A stretch of 36,930 nt of DNA. Origin: DAOTTI01 sp034437795 (GTDB taxonomy: Bacteria; Chloroflexota; UBA11872; UBA12225). The DNA lies in assembly GCA_034437795.1 (NCBI GenBank), contig DAOTTI010000188.1:1-36930 (forward strand), read 5' to 3'. Under the pieces are notes generated by a model, which saw nothing but the letters and a program-made list of their open reading frames with translations, made no database searches and had not been told where the DNA came from. The position numbers were made by a program, and so were the translations under genes. Of this stretch, positions 7,447 through 14,255 are shown piece after piece (position 1 is the stretch's first letter; every line of letters starts with the position of its first letter).

Positions 7447-8583
7447 CTACGCCTGCCTCGCCGGCGCCGGCTCCAGGCCCCCTGCCGGCCGCAAGCCAGC
7501 GGCCACGGTGTCGCCGGAGGGCCAAGCCGCCTCCAGGATCTCCTCCAGCTCACGTGCGCGCCGGTCCACCGTGTGCTCGTCCAGCGTCCGTTCCCGTGCC
7601 GCCCGCGCAATGCGGGCCAACTGAGCGTCGCTCAGGTGGATGGCGTCAATCACGTCGTCGGTAGTCCGGGCGATGAGGATCTCCTGGCCCGGCCGAAAGA
7701 AGCGATCGAGCCCTTCCCACCAGTCGCTCACCAGGGGCGCGCCACAGGCGGCGGCCTCGAACAGCCGGCCCGACGGACAGTAGCCCATCTCCACCATGGC
7801 GCGGCGGGTCACGTTGAGCGCCAGCCTGGACGAGCAGAAGAAGGCGGGATGCTCCGAGGGCGGGACGTGCCGGATCAGGCGGACGTTGCCGGCCCAGGAG
7901 AGGTCCTGGGGGTACAAGGCGCCGCCGATCAGGAAGCGGCGCTGTGGCAGCCGGCGCGCTGGCTCGAGGAGGAAGGCTGCGAGCGCCGGCTGCCGGTCGG
8001 GGGCGTAGGTGCCCAGGTAGGCGAGGTCGGCTCGATACGCTTCCACGGGAGGCACGGGGGAGTGCGCCTCAGGGTCCACGCTGCCGTAGAGCGGGGCCAC
8101 GCGGCGCGCTCCGAGGCGCGACTGCAGCTCCTCCAGTGCGCGGCCGCCGGTGAAGCTGAGGACGAGGTCAAAATCACGCAGCCCCCGTGGACCGAGATAC
8201 TCGACCGGCTGGCCGGCTTGCAGACGGGCCAGGGTGACGGGTGCGTCCAGATCATAGAAGGCGCGCAGGGACACTGGCGATGCCAGCACCAGCTCAGTGG
8301 CCGCGACGCCGTCGGGGCAGTAGGACGTGACCATGCCCACGTCCGCATCCGCTAGCTGCCGGCGCGCCGGCCCCACGATCTCCTCCCATTCGGAATAGAG
8401 GTAGAGCCGGCCGCTCGGGAGGTCATGCAGGTCACGGTGGGCAGCGTAATAGGGCACGTCGCGCTCGAAGAACACCACCTGGCGCCCGCGACGGGCCAGC
8501 GCCTTGCAGAGCCCGCGCCACAGGGTGGCGTGGCCGTTCCCCCAGGATGAGCTGACCGTAAGCCCGAAGATGACCAGTTTCAT
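7447..8583 (-). CDS. CgeB-like glycosyltransferase (GT-B fold)
   Basis: 378 aa, ATG start; no clear Shine-Dalgarno. The N-terminus (MKLVIFGLTVSSSWGNGHAT, LWRGLCKALARRG) and the C-terminal block (GRLFEAAACGAPLVSDWWEGLDRFF, GQEILIA) match the CgeB/YkvP-type glycosyltransferases, in which the second block contains the acidic donor-binding residue. YDLDAPVTLARL is also typical of this group. Predicted cytoplasmic. It is the first gene of the minus-strand glyco-cluster and sits 10 nt before the nucleotidyltransferase. The end of the protein (GLRPAGGLEPAPARQA) is low complexity. Acceptor and donor unknown. Confidence 0.85.
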   Translation of the reverse strand: MKLVIFGLTVSSSWGNGHATLWRGLCKALARRGRQVVFFERDVPYYAAHRDLHDLPSGRLYLYSEWEEIVGPARRQLADADVGMVTSYCPDGVAATELVLASPVSLRAFYDLDAPVTLARLQAGQPVEYLGPRGLRDFDLVLSFTGGRALEELQSRLGARRVAPLYGSVDPEAHSPVPPVEAYRADLAYLGTYAPDRQPALAAFLLEPARRLPQRRFLIGGALYPQDLSWAGNVRLIRHVPPSEHPAFFCSSRLALNVTRRAMVEMGYCPSGRLFEAAACGAPLVSDWWEGLDRFFRPGQEILIARTTDDVIDAIHLSDAQLARIARAARERTLDEHTVDRRARELEEILEAAWPSGDTVAAGLRPAGGLEPAPARQA

Positions 8584-9179
8584 GCGCTACGGCGTCACGG
8601 CCGGCCGCAGGCCGGCGTTCCCTGCCCCGAGGGCATCTGCTCCCCTGAGGCAGACGCAGAACCGCCTGCAAGAGGCGTGCCAGGTACTCAGGATCCGGCC
8701 CTGCGCGCTCGGCGCCCCGCCAGGGTAAGGCCGCGCCAGCCGCCGACGCCCCCAGTCGAGACAGTCCCCGTGCGGGGAGAGCTGCCCCGCCGCCGCGGGT
8801 AGCAGCGGCACGGCTCTGGTGACCGAGCCGATCGGCCGGCCGGAGCCGGACCGCTCTAGTCTTGATGCTTCACCTAAAGAGCCCTCACCAGCGGTGCCCT
8901 CACCCTGGCCCTCTCCCCCTGGGAGAGGGAACCAATCGCCGGCCGTGAAGGGTCCGGACAAGCGGCCGGCGCGGGGGGCGTCCACATGGCGGGACGTGCA
9001 CCGGGGCCGTGCGCCGCAGGCGGCATCAACTCTGGATGGCACGTGACTTGCCCGTATTCGGGTAGCGCTCGCCCGGCCGCAGGGGCCGCCCGATCATCGC
9101 GCCCTGGACCGGCCGGGATGGTAGCCAGACGCGCTCCGAGGAGCAGCGACGGGCTGGAGCGGGACCGGCGGAGACGGCG
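8584..9179. other. Intergenic region between divergent genes
   Basis: About 600 bp with no convincing gene; reading frames here are low-complexity and lack ribosome sites. It holds a perfect 7-bp hairpin with GCA loop (8600-8616, GCCGGCC/GGCCGGC) just upstream of the CgeB-like gene, and the best-preserved palindromic repeat (8868-8955). It must contain the promoters for the leftward glyco-cluster and the rightward 9180 gene, but I see no clear -35/-10 pair. Confidence 0.6.
8868..8955. repeat. Palindromic repeat, best-preserved copy
   Basis: Core: CCCTCACCCT (8898-8907) then CCCTCTCCC (8909-8917), CCT loop, GGGAGAGGG (8921-8929), a perfect 9-bp stem. Around it, GCTTCAC on the left and GTGAAGGGTCC on the right form a short outer inverted repeat, as if the whole 88 bp were a small mobile-type unit. 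The outer ends recur around other copies (GGATCCTTCAC at 12485-12495, GTGAAG at 12640-12645). Confidence 0.75.
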
Positions 9180-10169
9180 ATGGCAAGGACGGCAGGCGGA
9201 GGACTGGCCCAGACGGCAATCCGTGAAACGGAGTCGCATACCCCGCAGGAGTTTCGCCGGCGCGTCCGCCATCTGGCCACCGCCTACGTGGCGCTGTTCG
9301 TCGCGTCCAGCGCGGGGATGGCCCTTCTGGTCTGGCAGGCGCAGCTTTACGTCGCGCTGGCCCAGCGCTCCAACGTGGAAACGCTCGTCCTGGCCTTTCT
9401 CTTCGTGTTCTTTGGGTACGTCGCCTTCCTCAGCGCTCCGGGGGTAGTGGGGGCGGCGCGCATCGGCTATTACGCGCTGCTGGTCCGGCTGGGCAGGGAT
9501 CCGGTGGCGGTGGAGCGCCAGAAGGCGCGCGCCCTGGGCCAGCGGGGACGAAACCCGCCGGCGATCGCCCTCAACCTGATCCTGGAGAAGGAGGGCTGCC
9601 GCGGCCAGCCATTCACGCTGGAGGTGGCCGATGAGGCGGGGCCAGCCGGCAAGCTGGAAGTCGACGGCGCGCAGGTCACGCACACTGAGGCCTTCAAAGA
9701 CGGCTCGAATAGCCTGATGGCCTTCTTCGTGCACCAGGTGAACGAGGTGCTCCAGGAGCGGGGCGAGCCGGCGAACCTCGACATCGTCACCTGGCGCAAG
9801 ATCGATGATGAGGCGACGGAGCAGCATCTCAGTCTGGTGCGCTTTGCCCGCAACCTGGAGCGGCGACTGGACGCCGAGGAGCTGTGGCCGAAGCTCTGGC
9901 TGACGGACGCCGACTGCCGCGAGCTGGAGCGTCGGCTGGCCCAGATCTGTCCCGCGCTCCGCAACGAGGCCTTCCTGCCGGACTGGGAGTACGAAGGGCA
10001 GCACCAGGTACCGCTGATCCCCGAGCCCCTGGGGTTGGTCAGATTGCAGCGGCGCGAACGGCGCGTGGACCCCGTGGCCTCGATGGGTTGCGCCGTGCTG
10101 GTGGTCGGCGCCTCGCTGCTGGCGCTGCTCCTGTTCGTGCTCTCGCCACCGTGGGTGCCGGGCAAATAG
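9180..10169 (+). CDS. Membrane protein of unknown function, 3 predicted TM
   Basis: 329 aa, ATG with GGAG 6 nt upstream. The N-terminal ~30 residues are hydrophilic. Two hydrophobic helices follow at ~33-57 (AYVALFVASSAGMALLVW) and ~67-88 (LVLAFLFVFFGYVAFLSAP), then a soluble, charged region of about 200 residues, then a C-terminal helix at ~300-322 (GCAVLVVGASLLALLLFVL). The soluble part has mixed alpha/beta character (FTLEVADEAGPAGKLEVDGA, FFVHQVNEVLQERGEPANLD). I recognise no family, catalytic motif or metal site. It is followed at 165 bp by a small exported protein in the same direction, possibly co-transcribed. Confidence 0.8.
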   Translation: MARTAGGGLAQTAIRETESHTPQEFRRRVRHLATAYVALFVASSAGMALLVWQAQLYVALAQRSNVETLVLAFLFVFFGYVAFLSAPGVVGAARIGYYALLVRLGRDPVAVERQKARALGQRGRNPPAIALNLILEKEGCRGQPFTLEVADEAGPAGKLEVDGAQVTHTEAFKDGSNSLMAFFVHQVNEVLQERGEPANLDIVTWRKIDDEATEQHLSLVRFARNLERRLDAEELWPKLWLTDADCRELERRLAQICPALRNEAFLPDWEYEGQHQVPLIPEPLGLVRLQRRERRVDPVASMGCAVLVVGASLLALLLFVLSPPWVPGK

Positions 10170-10334
10170 GGCCCGGGGAGCGTACGAGGTGAGCGCACCC
10201 CGCGCCGCACCGAGGGATGCAGGGGCAGGCGGAGCACCCGGGGGCACCCGAGGGCGCACAGAGACGTGCCGGCGCGATGGTCCCGCACCGGCGGGCGCCA
10301 TATATGGCTGTGATGGCTGTGAAGGGAGCAGGCG

Positions 10335-10679
10335 ATGAAGGGCCGCATCCTGGCCACGCTGGCCGCCACCATAGCGGCCGTGGCGCTATGGGTGGTGAAC
10401 TGCTCGGGGCCGGCCCCCGTCGTCACCGGCGTACGGGTGGATGAGCCGGTGGGACAGGGCACTCCCTACCGTATCGAGGCGACCATCCACAATCGGGGGG
10501 TCGGCCATGGGCAGGTGAGCGTGAGCGTGCGCCTGCGTGACCGCGCCTCCGGCTGGATCGTCGAGAAGGAGGAGCAGGTGACGCTCGACCGAGGGGAGAC
10601 GGCCGTCATCGTGGCCGAGCTCCAGGCGCCTCCCGGCCAGTACGCGCCAGAGGTGAGCGCGGTCTACCCACCGCGGTAG
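10335..10679 (+). CDS. Small exported CARDB-like protein, possible lipoprotein
   Basis: 114 aa, ATG with GAAGGGAG 7 nt upstream. The N-terminus is a signal sequence (MKGRILATLAATIAAVALWV) ending at a cysteine (VVNC23). The residue before Cys is Asn, not Gly/Ala/Ser, so lipidation is doubtful. The remaining ~90 residues (YRIEATIHNRGVGHGQVSVS, VRLRDRASGWIVEKEEQVTL) read as an immunoglobulin-like beta-sandwich of the CARDB/DUF11 kind, which often mediates adhesion or binding at the cell surface. Its tandem position after the 9180-10169 membrane protein suggests a shared role in the envelope. Confidence 0.75.
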   Translation: MKGRILATLAATIAAVALWVVNCSGPAPVVTGVRVDEPVGQGTPYRIEATIHNRGVGHGQVSVSVRLRDRASGWIVEKEEQVTLDRGETAVIVAELQAPPGQYAPEVSAVYPPR

Positions 10680-11224
10680 GTCACCCTAGCGCCGCGAAGA
10701 TGCGGTGGAGGAGGGACCTCGCCCCTTCTGGCCCCCCGCTCCGATGCGGGGACGCGGGGACACGGAGACGCGCAGGGGGGACGACGCCCAACGGCGAGAG
10801 GGTGTGTCCGCGGGGGCCCGGCTTCCTGGAGATCGCCCTGGCTGGCCGCAGTGACCTGCGCGAGGCGGGCCGGATTGGTCGAGCATGCCCCACCTGGGGG
10901 GCACTGACACGTTTTCTTAGCGAACCCGTTGTACCGTTTGCCTGAAGAAAAACGGCCCACGCCAGGAGTATGGTCCCCCGCCGCGGAATTATACTTTAGG
11001 TGGAAGCACGCAGACTTTCTGTATGGCTGCCGCGCAAGAAAGCTGTCTTCGCCATCGCACTCCATAGCATCCAAGAGGGTCCTACGGACGTATTCCTAAC
11101 GACAGGCAGAGCGCTACGACAGGCAAGGCTCTAGTAATGGAAAGGCGGCGCTCGGGCGTCGCATAGGCCGCCAGCGCATGAGAGAGCATGCGCGCGGCAC
11201 GCACCCGGCACCGATTGATGCTCG
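10680..11224. other. Intergenic region, 545 bp
   Basis: No gene supported; the minus-strand open frame here is Cys/Pro/Arg-rich with no ribosome site. 10905-11110 is noticeably richer in A+T than its surroundings. It contains TATACT/TATAAT-like hexamers around 10988-10995, a weak 6-bp inverted repeat (CCGTTT 10934-10939, AAACGG 10950-10955) and an operator-like inverted repeat at 11174-11193. It presumably carries the promoter of the 11225 dehydrogenase gene. Confidence 0.55.
11174..11193. promoter_or_regulatory. Inverted repeat GCGCATG-N6-CATGCGC
   Basis: A perfect 7-bp inverted repeat with AGAGAG spacer, 31 nt upstream of the dehydrogenase ATG at 11225. The size and symmetry suit a dimeric regulator's operator. 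It could equally be a 5' UTR hairpin. Confidence 0.45.
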
Positions 11225-12481
11225 ATGACCTCACTGACTGCTCCACCCACTGTCCGTGCTCCAGCTAGGCCTCACGCTCCCACGACGCGCCCGGCGCTAC
11301 TCACGCCACCCCTGGCCGACGAGCGGGCCGAGCAGGTGGTCACCGCCATGCGCGATCTGGCCGAGACGCGCCGGATCGTCACTGTGGGGTTTAGCCAGCC
11401 GCGCACGGTCGGCCTGTTTTCGTACGAAGAAGGGCCGCTGCAGGAGCACGAGTTCGACCTCGACACGCTCTATACGGGGATTTCGGCTGGCACGGAGCTG
11501 ACGCAGTTCCGGGGCTCGAACCCGTACCTGCACGGTCGCTGGGACGAATCGTTGAAGCTGTTCATCCACGCAGCCGGCAGTGCAGAGGTCACCAGCCAGA
11601 CCTATCCGCTGCGGTGCACCGGCTACATGGAGGTAGGGCGCGTCGTCGCGTCCCGCACACCGTCCGTTCGTGAGGGCGAGATCATCTGCATGGCCTACGG
11701 CCACAAGAGCGGCCACCGTGTCGATGCGCGGCGGGACTTCTTCATTCCGCTGCCGCCGGAGATCGACCCGCTGCTGGGCATCTACGTCGCGCAGATGGGG
11801 CCCATCTGCGCCAACGGCATCCTGCACGCCGACGAAGACGCGCTGGGGCAGCACGTCACGCGCCTGGGGGAGGGGCTGCGCGGCCAGCACGTGGCCGTCT
11901 TCGGCGCCGGCGTGGTGGGCCTGTTCACTGCTCTGATGGCGCGGTGGGCCGGCGCCGCCGAGGTCGCGGTGGTCGACCGTGCCCCCGACCGGCTGGCCCT
12001 GGCGGAGCGCCTGGGGCTGGTGCCCGTGAGCACCGTCGACGGCGACGCTGCCGTCCGGCTCAAGCAGCGGTGGTACAGCGGCGTCGATGGCGAGCGGGGG
12101 GCCGACTTCGCCTTCCAGTGCAGCGGGTCCGACTTCCTGCTCAACCTGGCGCTCAGCAGCCTGCGCCCGCAGGGGACGGTGATCGACCTCGGGTTCTACC
12201 AGGGCGGCGCGCCGAACGTCCTGTTCGGCGAGGCCTTCCACCACAACGGCCTGCGCCACATCTGCGCGCAGATCCGGCGCGTGCCGCGCCGGCTGGCGGC
12301 GACCTGGGACCGGCGCCGGCTGTCGCTGGAGACGATCCGATTCCTGCGGGACTGCGGCGCCGCGGTGCGCGACCACCTCATCACGCACGTGGTGCCGTTC
12401 AGCCAGGCGCAGGAGATCTACGACGCGCTTGACGCCGGCCAGCCTAACCTGATCCAGGCCGTGCTGTACCCCGACGTCTAA
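11225..12481 (+). CDS. MDR-family dehydrogenase lacking zinc ligands (paralogue of 22224-23534)
   Basis: 418 aa, ATG start, no obvious Shine-Dalgarno. Medium-chain dehydrogenase/reductase fold: N-terminal GroES-like domain after ~50 variable residues, then a Rossmann domain with GAGVVG at 227-232 followed by VVDRAPDRL for NAD(P). At the usual catalytic-zinc positions it has GISAGTEL and TGYMEVG instead of Cys and the GHE motif, so catalytic zinc is probably absent. A conserved block YVAQMGPICANGILHAD is shared with the 22224-23534 paralogue, as is YQGGAPNVLFGEAFHHN. It resembles the BchC-like branch of the family. Likely oxidises or reduces a sugar or polyol-type substrate in the cytoplasm; substrate unknown. 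Confidence 0.88.
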   Translation: MTSLTAPPTVRAPARPHAPTTRPALLTPPLADERAEQVVTAMRDLAETRRIVTVGFSQPRTVGLFSYEEGPLQEHEFDLDTLYTGISAGTELTQFRGSNPYLHGRWDESLKLFIHAAGSAEVTSQTYPLRCTGYMEVGRVVASRTPSVREGEIICMAYGHKSGHRVDARRDFFIPLPPEIDPLLGIYVAQMGPICANGILHADEDALGQHVTRLGEGLRGQHVAVFGAGVVGLFTALMARWAGAAEVAVVDRAPDRLALAERLGLVPVSTVDGDAAVRLKQRWYSGVDGERGADFAFQCSGSDFLLNLALSSLRPQGTVIDLGFYQGGAPNVLFGEAFHHNGLRHICAQIRRVPRRLAATWDRRRLSLETIRFLRDCGAAVRDHLITHVVPFSQAQEIYDALDAGQPNLIQAVLYPDV

Positions 12482-12484
12482 GCT

Positions 12485-12645
12485 GGATCCTTCACGAGCG
12501 GCGCCCTCACCCTAGCTCTCTCCCTGTGGGAGAGGGACCTCAGGTCTCCCGCCAGGATGGTGCCCTCACCCTCACTCGCTGCCTGTGGGAGAGGAGACTG
12601 AGCTATCTCCCACAGGCAGAGGGGACGCATCGCCGGCCGTGAAGA
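12485..12645. repeat. Composite palindromic repeat cluster
   Basis: Two CCCTCACCCT cores lie in tandem. The first (12504 onward) has stem CTCTCCC (12518-12524)/GGGAGAG (12528-12534). The second (12563 onward) leads into the long inverted repeat at 12580-12618. Outer ends GGATCCTTCAC (12485-12495) and CGGCCGTGAAG (12635-12645) match the ends of the copy at 8868-8955, suggesting one element inserted in or duplicated within another. Confidence 0.7.
12580..12618. terminator. Strong hairpin between convergent genes
   Basis: TGCCTGTGGGAGA (12580-12592) and TCTCCCACAGGCA (12606-12618) form a perfect 13-bp stem with a 13-nt loop. It lies just after the rightward dehydrogenase (stop 12481) and just after the leftward 12664-13056 gene, where a bidirectional terminator is expected. 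No T-tract follows on either strand, so intrinsic termination is uncertain. Confidence 0.5.
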
Positions 12646-12663
12646 AGCCAGGCGAGCAACCGG

Positions 12664-13056
12664 CTACTCGGTACGTCGGCGCCGCGGGCCCGGCCGCTCT
12701 TCACCGGTGGCGCTGGCTGGACCTTTCCCTTCCGCAGGCGACTGCTTGGGCCGGAACGGCTGCCGGCCGGCGCCGCGCCGTTCGGCGGCCGGCCTGGCGC
12801 GCCTGGGCGCCGGCTGCGCAGCAGGGCCGCGCAACGCTTCACCCGTCTGGCCAGGCGTGCCCGTGGCTCCACCGTCGGTGATGAGCACGCCGGTGGGACC
12901 GGTCTCACCGCCGATGGTCCCGGTGAGGGGGTCCATCTTTGCCCCACCGGACAGCACGCGCGCGATCCTTCTGCTCGGCACGCCGGCCGCGCCAGCGCTC
13001 GGGTCCTCGTGGTGCAGGCGATCGATCTCAGTCGGATCCTTCTCTTCTCGAGCCAT
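12664..13056 (-). CDS. Low-complexity protein of unknown function
   Basis: 130 aa, ATG at 13056 with AGGGAG 6-7 nt upstream. It overlaps the end of the BON gene by 29 bp, which suggests co-expression. The N-terminal ~45 residues are hydrophilic (MAREEKDPTEIDRLHHEDPS). A Gly/Thr-rich stretch (MDPLTGTIGGETGPTGVLIT) follows, then a Pro/Arg/Ala-rich tail. There is no signal peptide, membrane helix or recognisable domain. It reads as a disordered basic protein. Confidence 0.55.
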   Translation of the reverse strand: MAREEKDPTEIDRLHHEDPSAGAAGVPSRRIARVLSGGAKMDPLTGTIGGETGPTGVLITDGGATGTPGQTGEALRGPAAQPAPRRARPAAERRGAGRQPFRPKQSPAEGKGPASATGEERPGPRRRRTE

Positions 13057-13559
13057 CCGTCTCTCCCTGCTGGCCGGTGGCGGGGGGCGCCAGAGCCCTG
13101 GCGCCGGCCGGAATCTGGTCGGTCGCGATCGCGCCGGTGGCGGTGGTGTCGGTGGCGGCCGCTGGCGCGGCCGCGTGGCCGGCGGCGGAGGTCGCGCCAC
13201 CCGGGGCCGTCTCGGCGGCGCCGGCAGGCGGGCTGCCGACCGCTCCCATGATGCCGGCTACATCCGCCGGGGACGGCGCAGGGCTGGCGGCGAAACGCTG
13301 CTCGCCTGGTCGAACGACCGCGCCAGGGGTGCCGGCCTCTGCTCCGGCGCCGGCACGCCCTTGTGGCGCCGCAGGAGCGACCCGCAACTCGCTGTGCAGG
13401 TCGACCACGCCCGCCACGTGGTCCACCAGATCCTCCGCCAGGCGCTTCTGCCACCGGCTGGGCACCGTGCCACGCAGGGTCACCTCGCCGTCGGCGACGA
13501 CGACGTCGATATCGCTGGCGTCGAGGTCGGGGTGCCAGGACAGCAGGTCACAGACATCC

Positions 13560-13595
13560 TCATAGATACGCTGGTCGCTGCGCCGGTAGCCGCGG
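13560..13595. repeat. 36-bp direct repeat, copy 1
   Basis: Identical over 36 bp to 13634-13669, offset 74 bp. It encodes GYRRSDQRIY on the minus strand and marks the left edge of the insertion that breaks the BON gene. Confidence 0.95.
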
Positions 13596-13633
13596 CGGTC
13601 GATCTGCCCTTGATCCACGTGTCGCAGGAGGAG

Positions 13634-13669
13634 TCATAGATACGCTGGTCGCTGCGCCGGTAGCCGCGG
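13634..13669. repeat. 36-bp direct repeat, copy 2
   Basis: Second copy of the 36-bp repeat. The 38 bp between the copies (13596-13633) have no counterpart outside them, so this is not a simple tandem duplication of a 74-bp unit. Confidence 0.95.
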
Positions 13670-13872
13670 GGCCCAACGCCGGCAAACGTGGGCTGCCCCC
13701 ACTCGTCCGGATAGCGCCGCGGGGCGCCGCCAGAGCCGGCGTATCCAGGCCGGTAGGGGTAGGCCTCAGGCGGGGGAGCGCCCCGCTCACCGTATGGTCC
13801 CGGCTCATAGAGGCCCTGGCGTGAGGGCGCAAAGTAGGGCCGGTCGCCCCAGTCGAACGCAGGGTTTGCCAT

Positions 13873-14255
13873 TCGCAGTCTCCTCATCGTCTCAGCGGAG
13901 CCGCGTCTTCGCTCCTTCTGGCTATCGCAGGCAACCTGCGTGCCGCAGGAGGCGTGGCAGCGGGCTGCATTCGATCGGGCGAGTAGCAAGGGACGAGTAT
14001 GGAGTAGCGAGTAGGGAGTGGCGAGTGGCGAGTGGCGAGTGGTCAGTGGTGAGTGGTGGGGCGACTACCCCGGTTGGGCTACTCAGGCTGGTCCAGATCA
14101 GCGCGCCAGCTACTGTTTGATGCGAGCTGAGTAGAAGCACGTTGCCAGGGCGCGCGGCGGCTCTCCGCTCACGGCGCGTGCCGGCATCGCCGGCGACCTT
14201 ATGCAGCGTCTCCTCAGTCTCTCCTATCCCCCATTCGGCTGCAGTCCAGATCGCC
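13873..14255. other. Intergenic region between divergent genes, with heptamer repeat
   Basis: Separates the BON gene (leftward) from the first GH1-like gene (rightward). It contains the degenerate heptamer array 13981-14059. No ORF with a ribosome site; the frame upstream of 14256 that stays open to 14142 is Arg/Pro/Ser-rich and not family-like. Confidence 0.6.
13981..14059. repeat. Degenerate heptamer repeat
   Basis: GAGTAGC-like units drift into GAGTGGC and CAGTGGT units, mostly on a 7-bp step. Same family as 293-520 but much more diverged. Unlike three other copies it does not abut the 3' end of a sense-strand gene. Confidence 0.75.

Larger units (their letters stand above)
13028..13872 (-). 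pseudogene. BON-domain protein gene interrupted by a 74-bp repeat-flanked frameshift
   Basis: The ATG at 13872 has GAGGAG 7 nt upstream and encodes a Pro/Gly/Tyr-rich N-terminus (MANPAFDWGDRPYFAPSRQG) ending in GYRRSDQRIYD. A second copy of the DNA for GYRRSDQRIY lies 74 bp further on, and only after it does the frame enter a BON domain (DVCDLLSWHPDLDASDIDVV, ADGEVTLRGTVPSRW). Because 74 is not a multiple of 3, the N-terminus and the BON domain are out of frame. Deleting one repeat plus its 38-bp spacer restores a single 256-residue protein. BON domains are small lipid- or envelope-binding modules. The only upstream start for the BON frame (GTG 13618) has no ribosome site. A sequencing or assembly duplication is the main alternative. 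Confidence 0.75.

Noticed and set aside
8587..9042. A 151-codon minus-strand gene upstream of the CgeB-like gene
   Set aside because: It reads straight through the palindromic repeat and has no ribosome site or recognisable sequence.
10988..10995. A promoter at the TATAAT/TATACT-like hexamers
   Set aside because: No acceptable -35 at 16-18 nt on either strand, and the A+T-rich patch makes such hexamers likely by chance.
10664..11074. A 136-codon minus-strand gene in the gap before 11225
   Set aside because: Cys/Pro/Arg-rich, no ribosome site, no domain, and it overlaps the end of a better-supported gene.
11297..12388. A 363-codon minus-strand open frame opposite the MDR dehydrogenase
   Set aside because: Antisense shadow of a gene with clear Rossmann and MDR motifs; no ribosome site or recognisable domain.
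13028..13618. An intact separate BON gene starting at the GTG 13618
   Set aside because: Upstream of the GTG the sequence is CTCCTCC-like, not a ribosome site, and the first residues duplicate the end of the upstream frame, so it is the back half of a broken gene.
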